A program made the position numbers and the translations under genes. This document shows, in pieces, positions 25,889 through 34,564 of a stretch of DNA of 64,000 nt. The notes below the pieces were generated by a model that did not search any database, was not told where the DNA came from, and saw nothing but the letters and a program-made list of their open reading frames with translations. The stretch spans positions 1 through 64,000 of the forward strand of contig CAUZFB010000005.1 in NCBI GenBank assembly GCA_963579135.1. The letters are read 5' to 3'. This DNA comes from CALGTL01 sp963579135. Lineage in GTDB: Bacteria > Chloroflexota > Dehalococcoidia > Lucifugimonadales > Australimonadaceae. Within the stretch, counting starts at the first letter, position 1; each line of letters starts with the position of its first letter.

Positions 25889-27643
25889 CTAACTCCTAGC
25901 AGCCGCCTCTCGCAGCATCCTCTCAGCGATATCCCCCGTCGACACAATCCCCAGGTCCCCCCCTGACCGCAGGCGGACGGCAGCTCCATTGGCCTCCGCC
26001 TCCTTGTCGCCCACGACCAGCATGTACGGAACCTTTTGCATCTGCGCGTCGCGAATCTTGGCACCCATGCGCTCGTTGCGGGCGTCGACGTGGACGCGCA
26101 GGCCAGCAGCAGCCAGCTCGTCGCGGATCTGCTCCGCGTACTCGATGTGGCGATCGGCAATGGGGATCACCTCGGCCTGGATAGGGGCGAGCCAGAGGGG
26201 GAACGCACCGCCGTAGTGCTCCACCAGCACGCCGAAAAAGCGCTCCAACGAGCCGAACAGCGCCCGGTGCACCATGTAGGGCCGGTGCTCAGCGCCGTCC
26301 TGACCCACGAAGGTGAGGTCGAACCGCTCTGGCAGGTTGAAGTCAAACTGCACTGTCGTGCACTGCCACGACCGGCCGATAGCATCCTTCACCTTGATGT
26401 CTAGCTTCGGGCCGTAGAACGCACCGCCACCGTCGTCGACCTCATAGTCGACGTTCATCCGATCCAGCGCGCGGCGTAACGACTCCGTCGCGTGGTCCCA
26501 GTCCTCGTCGCGTCCCACCGCCTTCTCGGGCTTGGTGCTCAGGAATACGTCGTAGTCCGTGAACCCGAACGTGCCCAGCAGGTCGAACGCGAAGTCCAGC
26601 ACGCCCACGACCTCGTCCTCAACCTGGTCAGGCCGGCAAAAGATGTGCGCGTCATCCTGCGTGAAGCCCCGGACGCGGAGCAACCCCTGAAGCACGCCAC
26701 TGCGCTCGTAGCGGTACACCGTCCCCAGTTCCGTCAGCCGCATAGGCAACTCGCGGTACGAACGCTTCGATGACGTGAAGACCTGGATGTGGAATGGGCA
26801 GTTCATCGGCTTGGCGAAGTACTCGTTCCCATCCACATCCATCGAGTCATACATGTTCTCGCGGTAGAAACCCAAGTGACCGGACGTCTCCCACAGCGTC
26901 GACTTTCCAATGTGTGGCGAGTACACGAAGTCGTACCCACGTTTATCGTGCTGCTCGCGCCACTCCTGCTCCATGAGCGACCTGATCCGGCCGCCCTTGG
27001 GGTGCCAGATCACCAGCCCGGGCCCCACCTGTTCTGAGGTCGAAAACAAGTCAAGCTCCCGGCCCAGCTTCCGGTGATCGCGCAGCGCCGCCTGCTCCAA
27101 ACGCTCCAAATGAGCGTCCAGCGACTCCTGCGACTCCCACGCCGTGCCGTAGATGCGCTGGAGCATCTCGTTGCGCTCGTCCCCACGCCAGTACGCACCG
27201 GCGACGTTCATCAACTTGATCGCCTTGACATCGCCGGTCGACGGCACGTGCGGTCCACGGCACAGGTCCACGAAATCACGATGCCCATACGTGGTCAACA
27301 TCTCGCCCTCGGGGATGCCATCGATGATCTCCAGCTTGAACGGCTGCCCTGCGAATCGCGCCTTCGCGTCGTCCCGCGAGAACTCCGTTTGCACGAACGG
27401 CGCATCCGCCGCGATGGACTCCTGCATCCGCGCCTCGATCTGCTCAAGGTCCTCCGGCGTGAACGGACGCTCCACGTGGAAGTCGTAGTAGAAGCCGTCC
27501 TCGATCGCAGGCCCCACCGCGAACTGCGCACCCGGGAACATGCTGAGGACTGCCTCCGCCATCACATGCGCCGCCGAATGCCTGATCCGGAACCGTAAAT
27601 CGTCCAGATCCCGCTCAGCCTGCGATTGTTCTTTTACTGGCAT
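25889..27643 (-). CDS. thrS: Threonyl-tRNA synthetase lacking the TGS domain
   Basis: Charges tRNA-Thr. 584 residues, compared with about 640 in E. coli, because the N-terminal TGS domain is absent: the chain starts directly at the editing domain (HSAAHVMAEAVLSMFPG, residues 17-33, with the second half DLCRGPHVPSTG). The class II catalytic core carries the zinc Cys in MNCPFHIQV near residue 278, motif 2 YRYERSGVLQGLLRVRGFTQ and motif 3 further on, followed by the C-terminal anticodon-binding domain. It is preceded by a good promoter and a leader of about 190 bases with an intrinsic terminator 60 bases before the ATG, which suggests attenuation. I did not find the T-box core sequence. Confidence 0.97.
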   Translation of the reverse strand: MPVKEQSQAERDLDDLRFRIRHSAAHVMAEAVLSMFPGAQFAVGPAIEDGFYYDFHVERPFTPEDLEQIEARMQESIAADAPFVQTEFSRDDAKARFAGQPFKLEIIDGIPEGEMLTTYGHRDFVDLCRGPHVPSTGDVKAIKLMNVAGAYWRGDERNEMLQRIYGTAWESQESLDAHLERLEQAALRDHRKLGRELDLFSTSEQVGPGLVIWHPKGGRIRSLMEQEWREQHDKRGYDFVYSPHIGKSTLWETSGHLGFYRENMYDSMDVDGNEYFAKPMNCPFHIQVFTSSKRSYRELPMRLTELGTVYRYERSGVLQGLLRVRGFTQDDAHIFCRPDQVEDEVVGVLDFAFDLLGTFGFTDYDVFLSTKPEKAVGRDEDWDHATESLRRALDRMNVDYEVDDGGGAFYGPKLDIKVKDAIGRSWQCTTVQFDFNLPERFDLTFVGQDGAEHRPYMVHRALFGSLERFFGVLVEHYGGAFPLWLAPIQAEVIPIADRHIEYAEQIRDELAAAGLRVHVDARNERMGAKIRDAQMQKVPYMLVVGDKEAEANGAAVRLRSGGDLGIVSTGDIAERMLREAAARS

Positions 27644-27703
27644 ATCTTCTTCCCTTGGTTCAGCGACTCAGGCACTCGCCCGTCGCCGTTAGTTTACGAA
27701 CAG

Positions 27704-27727
27704 AAAAAGGGGCGCACCAGGCGCCCC
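27704..27727 (-). terminator. Leader terminator (attenuator candidate) of thrS
   Basis: On the minus strand GGGGCGC, loop CTGGT, GCGCCCC, then TTTTT (27727 down to 27704). It is a textbook intrinsic terminator, lies 60 bases before the thrS start, reads in the same direction, and has no gene before it that it could end. So it most likely controls read-through into thrS. Confidence 0.75.
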
Positions 27728-27836
27728 TCAGGTCTATCTCAGCGAAACGCGCGCCTTATTCAGTCGTGGCCCTCGTAGTGGCCCCTGTCGTCAAGAACGT
27801 GATCCTAGTCGTCCACAAAACGCGCATCACTCCCAG

Positions 27837-27864
27837 ATTCTACCAGCGATCCCTCCCCGTTCAA
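27837..27864 (-). promoter_or_regulatory. Predicted promoter of thrS
   Basis: Minus strand TTGAAC (27859-27864), 16 bases, TAGAAT (27837-27842): five consensus matches in each hexamer. Transcription would start near 27830 and meet the leader terminator after about 100 bases. Confidence 0.55.
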
Positions 27865-28083
27865 CGCCCCACAACCGAGGCGCGACGCTCCGCGAAGCCA
27901 TCCTCCCCCGACAGCCTTGCTTATAACAAATGTCCATAATGCAATCGTCGCACCCGGCGTTACGCTGTTCCCGGACAACCCCTATTCCCTAATTCCCTGA
28001 GCGTAGCGCAGCGCAAGCGGAGTCCAAGAGCCGGCCCTGAGTCACACGAAGGGCCCCCTCACCGTCCCCATTTCAGGAGCTAA

Positions 28084-28113
28084 TGAGGCCACTTTTGACC
28101 CATTTGAGGCCAC
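28084..28113 (+). repeat. Direct repeat TGAGGCCAC spaced by 21 bases
   Basis: TGAGGCCAC at 28084-28092 and again at 28105-28113, i.e. two helical turns apart. The layout, with ACTTTTGACCCATT between, recalls the multiple terminal repeats of IS21-type elements. No transposase is near. It could equally be a regulator site. Confidence 0.3.
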
Positions 28114-28345
28114 CGCCAGGAAAGGCTCGAGGCTGCCTGTAAGTCAACAGTCCACGTCCCAGAAGCAAAACGAGGCGAGCAAGCCGCCTCTATCCAACCC
28201 ACCCACAGCCAGCGACTGATCAAAAGTAATCAACGGAGAATCAAAACGGATCCCCCTGTTTCCTGAGCGCAGCAGCGGCGGGCAGCGCTCGTGGGGAAGC
28301 ACAATCCCGACTTCGTCACCCTCCTCGACGAGGGGGGAGTAGAAT

Positions 28346-29479
28346 ATGGTCATGAAAGCCGTATACAACGAAGCAGCCAACCTAGCCCGCCAGAACCGCG
28401 AGTTCGTCCTCGCCACCGTCGTCAACACCAAGGGCTCCACACCCCAGAAACCCGGCGCGGCCCTACTCGTGCGCTCCGACGGCTCCACCGTGGGAACCCT
28501 CGGCGGTGGCTGCGTCGAAGGCGACATTTGGTTCGCCGCTAAAGAAGCGCTACGGGAACACACCGGCCCCATCTTCAAGAACTACTACCTCAACGAAGAC
28601 ATCGCTGCGCGCGATGGCCTCGTCTGCGGCGGCTCGATGTTCTTTTACATCGAGCCCTTCGAGCACTCGACCGACGTCAGCCCGCTCTCGGATGAGATTG
28701 AGCAAGCCTTCGAAGGCGGCGACTCCCTCGCAATGGCCACGGTCGTCAACCCGACCACTCTCAAGACTGGCGCGCGCATCGTCGTCCACGAAGACGGCAC
28801 CACCGTCGGCTCGCTGGGCACCGCCGAAGCCGACGCTGTTGCCATCGCGACAGCCAACGCCGTCATGCCCATGGGCAAGGCCGAGCACGTCCGCACCGCA
28901 GAGGGCGACGAGATCTTCGTCGCAGGCTTCACCTCGCCGGCAACGCTTGTCCTAGTCGGAGGAGGCCACGTGAACCTCCAGGTCGCCAAGGTCGCGCAAA
29001 TGCTTGGCTTCCGCGTCTTCGTCACCGACGACCGCCCCGAATTCGCCAACCGCGAGCGCTTCCCCATGGCGGAGGAAACCGGCGTCGCGCCCTACGACAA
29101 GGGCCTTGACGCCTTCCATATCACCAAGAACACCGCCATCGTCATTGGCTCTAGGGGCCACCACTACGACGACCTTGCTACCGAGGCCGCCGTCCGCACG
29201 CCCGCCACCTACGTTGGCCTTCTTGGTAGCAAGCGCAAGACCGTGATGATCTACGAAGCGCTCCTCAAGCGCGGCATCAGCCCCGAGCGCCTCAAGCAGG
29301 TCCACTCGCCCATCGGCCTCGACCTAGGTGGCCGCACCCCTGAGGAGATCGCCGTCAGCATCATGGCCGAGATCATCGCCTTCCGCCACAACCGCCCCGG
29401 TGGATCCATGAAGATCGAAGAGGCCCAGGTCAACCGTCTCCTCACCAAGCTTGGCAAAGCCAAGCAAGCCAAGGCCTAG
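28346..29479 (+). CDS. XdhC/CoxI family molybdoenzyme maturation protein
   Basis: 377 residues. The N-terminal XdhC/CoxI domain has TKGSTPQKPGAALLV and GTVGTLGGGCVEG-like motifs (residues 30-60); the C-terminal Rossmann domain starts with LVLVGGGHVNLQVAKVAQML near residue 205 and ends with YVGLLGSKRK and HSPIGLDLGGRTPEEIAVSI. Family members bind the molybdenum cofactor, help its sulfuration and insert it into xanthine-dehydrogenase or CO-dehydrogenase-type hydroxylases. A GGGGGGAG Shine-Dalgarno precedes the ATG. It begins a run that also includes a MocA-like nucleotidyltransferase, but no molybdenum hydroxylase structural gene is in the window. Confidence 0.93.
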   Translation: MVMKAVYNEAANLARQNREFVLATVVNTKGSTPQKPGAALLVRSDGSTVGTLGGGCVEGDIWFAAKEALREHTGPIFKNYYLNEDIAARDGLVCGGSMFFYIEPFEHSTDVSPLSDEIEQAFEGGDSLAMATVVNPTTLKTGARIVVHEDGTTVGSLGTAEADAVAIATANAVMPMGKAEHVRTAEGDEIFVAGFTSPATLVLVGGGHVNLQVAKVAQMLGFRVFVTDDRPEFANRERFPMAEETGVAPYDKGLDAFHITKNTAIVIGSRGHHYDDLATEAAVRTPATYVGLLGSKRKTVMIYEALLKRGISPERLKQVHSPIGLDLGGRTPEEIAVSIMAEIIAFRHNRPGGSMKIEEAQVNRLLTKLGKAKQAKA

Positions 29480-29600
29480 CCCCTTGGGCTGACTCGCCTC
29501 GTTCGGACACCACGCCCGAATGCTCGCACCCGCAATCGGCTATCCTTCCCCCGCCACCGACAACGGTCGCCCATCAATGAGCCCGGGGGAGGGGAGACAA

Positions 29601-30398
29601 ATGAACTTTGACCTGACAGACCGCGTAGCCATCGTCACAGGCGCATCACAAGGCCTCGGTAAAACCAGCGCGATGGAGCTCGCCAAAGCGGGCGCCAACA
29701 TCGTAGCCGTCGCACGCGAACCCGAGGACGTCACGTTCGGCCGCAGCCGTCCCCATGCCCCTGTCCAGGAAGTCGTCGGCGACATTAAAGCCCTCGGCCG
29801 CCAGGCAATCGGCATCACGGCCGATGTCCGCGACAACGCCCAGGTCGAAAGCATGGTGCAAGAGGTGCTAGCCGAATTCGGCCGCGTCGACGTTCTGGTC
29901 AACGTGGTCGGAGGCAGCTGGGGTGAGACCTTCAAGGCAGGCCCCATCATGGAACTTACCGCCCACGACCTCATCGAGGCCTACCGCGTCAACGTTGTCA
30001 CCATGTTCCAGTGCAGCACCGCCGTGGTCCCCATCATGAAGCGCCAGGGCAAAGGCGTGATCATCAACATCGCATCCGTCGCTGGACAATCACCCAGCAT
30101 CGACTCCCCCGCCTACGGTGCCGCCAAGGCGGGCGTCATCAACATGACCATGAGCATGGCAGCGGCATGGGGCCCCGAGGTGCGTGTCAACGCCATCGCC
30201 GTTGGTGGGATCGAAACTCCCCATCGGCCACGGTGGAACGAGAACTCTACTGCCGCCTACGGCCCCGGCAGCTCTTCAGCTCTGGGCCGGCTCGGCAAGC
30301 AGGAGGAGCACGCGGGCACGGTCGTCTGGCTAGCGTCCGACTACGCCGGCTACATCACCGGTACCACCATCGAGGCAAACGGAGGCGCACGACGATGA
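29601..30398 (+). CDS. SDR family oxidoreductase
   Basis: 265 residues from the ATG at 29601, chosen because GGGGAGG lies eight bases before it and because the classical start NFDLTDRVAIVTGASQGLG follows. Cofactor motif TGxxxGxG is intact, NVVGG corresponds to NNAG, and the catalytic Ser-Tyr-Lys set is visible in IASVAGQSPS and PAYGAAKAGVINM near residue 170. The C-terminus GYITGTTIEANGG is typical. It probably oxidises or reduces a small alcohol or ketone with NAD(P). It is coupled by a four-base overlap (ATGA) to the next gene. Confidence 0.92.
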   Translation: MNFDLTDRVAIVTGASQGLGKTSAMELAKAGANIVAVAREPEDVTFGRSRPHAPVQEVVGDIKALGRQAIGITADVRDNAQVESMVQEVLAEFGRVDVLVNVVGGSWGETFKAGPIMELTAHDLIEAYRVNVVTMFQCSTAVVPIMKRQGKGVIINIASVAGQSPSIDSPAYGAAKAGVINMTMSMAAAWGPEVRVNAIAVGGIETPHRPRWNENSTAAYGPGSSSALGRLGKQEEHAGTVVWLASDYAGYITGTTIEANGGARR

Positions 30399-30943
30399 CA
30401 CGACTACCCGAAGCCCAACGCGAGGATTTCCCAGAAGATCTCCAGTCCGCCTTCGACGCCGTCCACGCCAATGGCAAGCCGATCGGACCTGGCTCAATCA
30501 CTATCCACAGCCCTGAGCTCGCCCGCTTGAGGCTCCCGGTTAGCAGCTACGTCCGCTGGAACATGGACGTAGACCCCCAGTACACTGAGCTCGCCATCCT
30601 CATCGCCGCGCGCGCCCTCGACTGCGCCTACGTCTGGAACGCCCACGTCGTTGTCGCTGCCGAAGCTGGCGTCAGCCAGGCGCTCATCGATGCCCTGCGG
30701 GACGACCAGGCGCTGCCCGCTGAACCTGTTGCGCAAGCTGCGCTTACCAACTTCGGCCTGGAGCTCATCCGGGCCCACAAGGTCGGCGACGGAACCTATA
30801 AAGCAGCCCACGATGTCTTCGGCACCAAAGCTCTCGTTGAGCTGACGGCTCTCATGGGTCACTACGCCCAGAATGCCATGCTCGTCGCTGCCTTCGACGT
30901 CACACTCCCGGGCAAGCTCAACGCGCCGGTGCTCCCCGTCTGA
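30395..30943 (+). CDS. Carboxymuconolactone decarboxylase family protein
   Basis: 182 residues from the ATG at 30395, which overlaps the SDR stop by four bases. It has the all-helical AhpD/CMD fold: QYTELAILIAARALDCAYVWNAHVVVAAEAGVSQALI (split here into halves near residues 65-85 and 85-100) with the conserved H. The CxxC pair of AhpD peroxidases is absent, since only one Cys is present, so it is more like the decarboxylase branch. It sits between an SDR and a MocA-like gene in a five-gene run. The actual reaction is unknown. Confidence 0.85.
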   Translation: MTRLPEAQREDFPEDLQSAFDAVHANGKPIGPGSITIHSPELARLRLPVSSYVRWNMDVDPQYTELAILIAARALDCAYVWNAHVVVAAEAGVSQALIDALRDDQALPAEPVAQAALTNFGLELIRAHKVGDGTYKAAHDVFGTKALVELTALMGHYAQNAMLVAAFDVTLPGKLNAPVLPV

Positions 30944-30945
30944 AC

Positions 30946-31578
30946 ATGGCCAGCGACGCACCTCATCAGTTCCGCGTCGCCGCAGTCCTCCTGGCAGGCG
31001 GCGAGTCCTCTCGCATGGGTGAGAGCAAGGCCCTGATGCCCTGGACCACCGGCGAACCCCTGATTGCCTACCACATCCGCGCATTACAGCAGGCTGGTTA
31101 CTCGCCCATCGTCGTGGTGCTCGGCCATGCTCCCGAGGAGATCAGCCGCGCCATCCCCGCCGACGCCGAAGTCACGATCGTCGTCAACGAGCACTACCAG
31201 AACGGTCGCTCCTCCTCCATCGTCGGCGGCGTCCTCCAGGTCGCCGCGTCAGACAGCGATGCGTTCGTCGTTGCCAGCGTAGATCAGCCCCGTTCGGTCG
31301 AGATGCTGCGCACGCTCCGCGAGGCCTGGGAGCGCGAGCAGCCGTCCATCGCAATGCCCTCCTATCAGCACCACAGTGGCCATCCGCCGCTGTTCGCCAG
31401 TGGTCTCATCGCGGAAGTCTTACGGGTCACGGAAGAGGAGCAGGGCTTGCGGCAAGTCATCCGTCACTTCGCCGACAACCGTCTGTTCGTGAATGTCGAC
31501 GACCCTCTCACTCTGACGAACCTAAACACGCGAGAAGACTACGAAACGGCACTCCGGATCGCCAAAGGCCAAGCATGA
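30946..31578 (+). CDS. MocA-like molybdopterin nucleotidyltransferase family protein
   Basis: 210 residues with the nucleotidyltransferase signature VLLAGGESSRMGESKALMPW (residues 11-30: the GG-x-S-x-R-x-G-x-x-K loop that binds NTP), VVVLGHAPEEI, and VASVDQPRSV where the metal-binding Asp sits. This is the MobA/MocA group that attaches CMP or GMP to molybdopterin. The neighbouring xdhC supports a MocA role (MCD cofactor for the xanthine-dehydrogenase family). The ATG is two bases after the previous stop, and its own stop overlaps the GNAT start by four bases. Confidence 0.88.
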   Translation: MASDAPHQFRVAAVLLAGGESSRMGESKALMPWTTGEPLIAYHIRALQQAGYSPIVVVLGHAPEEISRAIPADAEVTIVVNEHYQNGRSSSIVGGVLQVAASDSDAFVVASVDQPRSVEMLRTLREAWEREQPSIAMPSYQHHSGHPPLFASGLIAEVLRVTEEEQGLRQVIRHFADNRLFVNVDDPLTLTNLNTREDYETALRIAKGQA

Positions 31579-32096
31579 AGATCCCCGCAGGCCCCTACCT
31601 CATCCGCTCATGGAAGCCAGGCGACGAAGCGACGCTTGCCAGCAACATCAACAACCCGAACATCACCCGCACCCTGGCCGCACGCCAACCTCGCACGTAC
31701 ACCAAGGAGCACGCCAAGGCCTGGATCGACCTGTGCGCTTTGGAAGCCGACCCCGTCAATTTTGCCATTGCGGACGGCGATCAGGTCATGGGGAGCATCG
31801 GTCTCACTCTCCAGCGAGGCGCACGTCGACGATCTGCGGAGGTCGGCTTCTGGATCGCGGAGGACCACTGGGGCCGAGGCATCGCCACGCGAGTCTTACA
31901 AGCGTTCAGCGAATATGCGTTCGCCCAATTCGACCTGCTCCGGCTCCACGCCTACGTCTTCGATGGCAATGCCTCTTCGATCCGAGTACTGGAGAAGGCC
32001 GGCTACACCTACGAAGGCACGCTCGTCGCGAGCATCACCAAAGACGATCGGATCATCGACGAACTCGTGTACGCCTTGGTCCGCCACGAAGCCTAG
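31575..32096 (+). CDS. GNAT family N-acetyltransferase (RimJ/RimL-like)
   Basis: 173 residues. The acetyl-CoA binding segment is EVGFWIAEDHWGRGIATRVL (residues 88-107, with the R/Q-x-x-G-x-G/A loop), followed by LHAYVFDGNASSIRVLEKAGY, the typical RimJ/RimL end. It probably acetylates a protein N-terminus or a small amine. It is the last gene of the xdhC run, coupled by a four-base overlap to the MocA-like gene, and its stop overlaps by four bases the stop of the convergent DMT transporter. Confidence 0.9.
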   Translation: MKIPAGPYLIRSWKPGDEATLASNINNPNITRTLAARQPRTYTKEHAKAWIDLCALEADPVNFAIADGDQVMGSIGLTLQRGARRRSAEVGFWIAEDHWGRGIATRVLQAFSEYAFAQFDLLRLHAYVFDGNASSIRVLEKAGYTYEGTLVASITKDDRIIDELVYALVRHEA

Positions 32097-33034
32097 GAGC
32101 CGAATACCGCGAGGATCACCGCGCCGGTCACCGACAGCAGAATGCCTGCCACCACTCGCCGGTTGATAACCTCTAGGTGTCGATTCAGCGTCCAGGAAAA
32201 GATGAGAGTGAATACGGCCCCCGTGCGCATCAATGGAGTGACCACCGCGACGGGAGCAACCGCCAAAGCCATGAACCTGAACATCTGCGCCAGGAACACG
32301 AACGTTCCGGCGCTCAAGAATAAACGTACCGTCGACGGGTGCATAGCCGAGATCAGCCCACGCCGCGCCGGGTGAACCAACGTGGCGACAAGGACAGCAG
32401 CAGCAGCCGAGTAGGCGATCAGTCCGCCGAAGATGGCAACGCCATCGACGTTCCCCACGGCCGCCCTGATCAGGATGGGGCTCGTCCCGTACGCGCCAAT
32501 CGTGGCGAATGCTGACAGATAGCCTTCCACCTGCCGAAGCTGGAAGGCCGGAGCCTGCTCAGTAGCGGGGCCTCCACTTGGCGGGGGCGGAGTCCTGCCG
32601 GGAGACTTCGAAACCCGCTGGACCATGATCGTGGGCCCCACGATGATCAGCAGGATGCCGAACCCCATGATGGCCGATATAGTCTCGCCCAAGAATACGA
32701 ATGCGATCAAGATCGCATAGGGCACTGTCAGCGCCTGCACTGACCCCGCTCGGGTAGCGCCGATGGCTGCGGCGGCCCGGTAGTTGAAGTAGCGACCTAC
32801 GCCGAAATGCAGCAGCCCGGCGGCCGACAGCAGCAGGTAACCGCGTAGCGGGATATCGCCCGCATTGAACAGTTGACCACTGACCAGCGATGCGCCCAAG
32901 AACAGCGGAACGCCCAGTAGCACTGTCACGAAAGCGCCTGCGGAAGCTGTCGCGCGAGCCAGGCCACGGCGCGCCATCACCGAATTCAAGCTAAAGCTGA
33001 TCGAGGAGATGATCGCAAGGGCGACGCCCAACAT
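32093..33034 (-). CDS. EamA/DMT family transporter
   Basis: 313 residues, ten predicted helices in two EamA repeats separated by a charged Pro-rich loop at about residues 140-170 (KSPGRTPPPPSGGPATE). The first repeat ends with AILIAFVFLGETISAIMGFGILLI (split here), and the second with VFTLIFSWTLNRHLEVINRR. Substrate unknown. The start overlaps the stop of the upstream CoA transferase by one base, so it is likely translated from the same mRNA and could move a substrate or product of that enzyme. Confidence 0.85.
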   Translation of the reverse strand: MLGVALAIISSISFSLNSVMARRGLARATASAGAFVTVLLGVPLFLGASLVSGQLFNAGDIPLRGYLLLSAAGLLHFGVGRYFNYRAAAAIGATRAGSVQALTVPYAILIAFVFLGETISAIMGFGILLIIVGPTIMVQRVSKSPGRTPPPPSGGPATEQAPAFQLRQVEGYLSAFATIGAYGTSPILIRAAVGNVDGVAIFGGLIAYSAAAAVLVATLVHPARRGLISAMHPSTVRLFLSAGTFVFLAQMFRFMALAVAPVAVVTPLMRTGAVFTLIFSWTLNRHLEVINRRVVAGILLSVTGAVILAVFGS

Positions 33035-34287
33035 TAAGACACAATCCCGTTGGCGATGAGCTCGTCGACCTGGGCGTCAGTCATGCCTAATTGCTGTGCC
33101 AGGACCTCGGCCGAATGCTCGCCCAGGTCTGGCGGGCTACTCGCACTCACAGTAGGTGTGCGCGAAAGCTTTATCGGGTTGCCCGCGAACCGTACCGAAC
33201 CCAGCGCTGGGTGGTCGATGTCCACGAACATGCCGCGCTCATTCACCTGCGGGTCGCGCGCCACCTCGGCGATGTTCTGCACCGGCCCAACGGGAATCCC
33301 CATGCCACTCAGCAACTCAACCCACTCGTTCGTGGTCTTCTGGAGCATCGCTTCCTCGATGATCGGGATCAACTCATCATAGTGCTGCGTACGCCCCCAC
33401 CCCGATTGGTAGCGCTCGTCGTCGATCAGCTCCGGGTGCTCGATGCCTGCGCAGAACAACGGCCATTGCTCGGTGGAACCGCCCATGATAGCCACGACGA
33501 GATGTCCGTCCGAAGCCTGAAATGCCTGGAACGGCGTGGAGCTCGGGTGCCGCGTACCGATCCGCTCAGGGATCTCACCGAGCGTGAAGTAGCGGGTGAA
33601 GGCGTTCTCCATAATCGCGACCTGGCAATCAAGCATCGAGATATCTATGTACTGCCCCTCCTCAGACTTCTCACGCTCCAACAGAGCGCCCTGAATCGCC
33701 ACCGTAGTGAACAGGGCCGCTGTGATGTCACCGATGCTCGCACCGGGCCGGACTGGGCCACGACCAGGCTCACCGGTAATGCTCAGCATCCCACCCATGC
33801 CCTGCACAATCACATCCAACGCGGGCCGCGCCGCATAAGGACCTGACTGACCGAACCCGGAGATCGATGCCATAACCAATCGCGGATTACGGGCTTTCAG
33901 CGCGGCGTATCCCAGACCGAATTTCTCCATGGTCCCCGGCCGGAAGTTCTCCACCAGCACGTCCGCCTGCTCCACTAAGTCCAACAGCAGCGCTGCACCC
34001 TTCGGCTTTGTGAGGTCTATGGCGATCGATCGCTTATTGCGGTTGATGCTCATGAAATAAGAACTAAACGCCCCGGGTCCCTGTGCCGTCGCAGACACCT
34101 GGTTTCCATCCGCATCCGTCGTCAGGAAAGGCCCATTGCCACGGGCTGGATCGCCCATCCCTGGCTGCTCAACCTTGATCACATCGGCGCCGAAATCGGC
34201 CAGAAGCATGGTGCAGAAAGGACCCGACAGAATCCGGGTCAGATCAAGGACAGTTAAACCGGCAAGCGGACCGGACATAGTGGGCAC
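33034..34287 (-). CDS. CaiB/BaiF family (class III) CoA transferase
   Basis: 417 residues; the likely true start may be three codons in (MSGPLAGLTVLDLTRILSGP). Class III CoA transferase motifs: LSGPFCTMLLADFGADVIKVE at the N-terminus (shown split from the rest), NRNKRSIAIDL, ADVLVENFRPGTMEKFGLGY, and the catalytic Asp in ALDVIVQGMGG near residue 170, followed by SITGEPG. It moves CoA between carboxylic acids in catabolic pathways. It forms a two-gene unit with the DMT transporter downstream, which fits uptake or release of an organic acid. Confidence 0.93.
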   Translation of the reverse strand: MPTMSGPLAGLTVLDLTRILSGPFCTMLLADFGADVIKVEQPGMGDPARGNGPFLTTDADGNQVSATAQGPGAFSSYFMSINRNKRSIAIDLTKPKGAALLLDLVEQADVLVENFRPGTMEKFGLGYAALKARNPRLVMASISGFGQSGPYAARPALDVIVQGMGGMLSITGEPGRGPVRPGASIGDITAALFTTVAIQGALLEREKSEEGQYIDISMLDCQVAIMENAFTRYFTLGEIPERIGTRHPSSTPFQAFQASDGHLVVAIMGGSTEQWPLFCAGIEHPELIDDERYQSGWGRTQHYDELIPIIEEAMLQKTTNEWVELLSGMGIPVGPVQNIAEVARDPQVNERGMFVDIDHPALGSVRFAGNPIKLSRTPTVSASSPPDLGEHSAEVLAQQLGMTDAQVDELIANGIVS

Positions 34288-34332
34288 CTCACGTACAGCA
34301 GATCAAACGCCCGCATTCTAACTGGCCCGGCT

Positions 34333-34558
34333 GTGTCCCGGGTGAACGAGAGGCTACCGCTCTGCGGCGACGGCGCGCGCAATAGCGCACACCGCAACCT
34401 GAGGAACATCGAGCGCATTGTCCAGCGTGTGGGATAGCGACGACCTATCTCAGGGGCAGTCGTTCGACTTCACTTTCCTGGGGGCGGGAGTATTCCCCTA
34501 CATCTGCACCATCCATCCGTCTGTGACGGGAACGGTAATCGTGACTGAAGCGTCGTAA
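34333..34558 (+). pseudogene. Decayed cupredoxin (plastocyanin-like) gene remnant
   Basis: Within the gap 34288-34681 the plus strand encodes a cupredoxin C-terminal half in one frame from 34388 to the TAA at 34556-34558: HTAT, then GTSSALSSVWDSDDLSQGQ, FDFTFLGAGVFPYICTIHP and SVTGTVIVTEAS. The two His and the Cys of the type 1 copper site are there, but the axial Met (usual HPSMTG) is Val and an in-frame TGA (34400-34402) follows HTAT. Upstream, VNERL near 34345 fits the usual WVNEE.. strand in another frame, with about 25 foreign bases between. No start codon or signal peptide is left. I read it as a dead gene. Confidence 0.6.
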
Positions 34559-34564
34559 GGGCAA

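Larger units (their letters stand above)
27644..28345. other. 700-base intergenic region between thrS and xdhC
   Basis: The left third is the thrS leader with terminator and promoter (27704-27864, minus strand). The rest has no open frame I believe in. It holds a degenerate palindromic stretch near 27995-28065 (CCTGAGCGTAGCGCAGCGCAAGC and CCCTGAGTC...GAAGGGCC style, split here), similar to dispersed CCTGAGCG-type repeats, and a spaced direct repeat at 28084-28113. CCTGAGCGCAGC recurs at 28262. Confidence 0.4.

Noticed and set aside
27644..27836. T-box riboswitch before thrS
   Set aside because: The terminator is there but I could not find the conserved antiterminator core or a clear specifier loop, so I call it only an attenuator-like leader.
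28084..28113. Insertion sequence at 28.1 kb
   Set aside because: Only a short direct repeat is seen; there is no transposase or target-site duplication.
30011..30394. Extension of the carboxymuconolactone-decarboxylase-like protein into the SDR gene
   Set aside because: Arg/His-rich out-of-frame shadow of the SDR; the ATGA overlap at 30395 is the real start.
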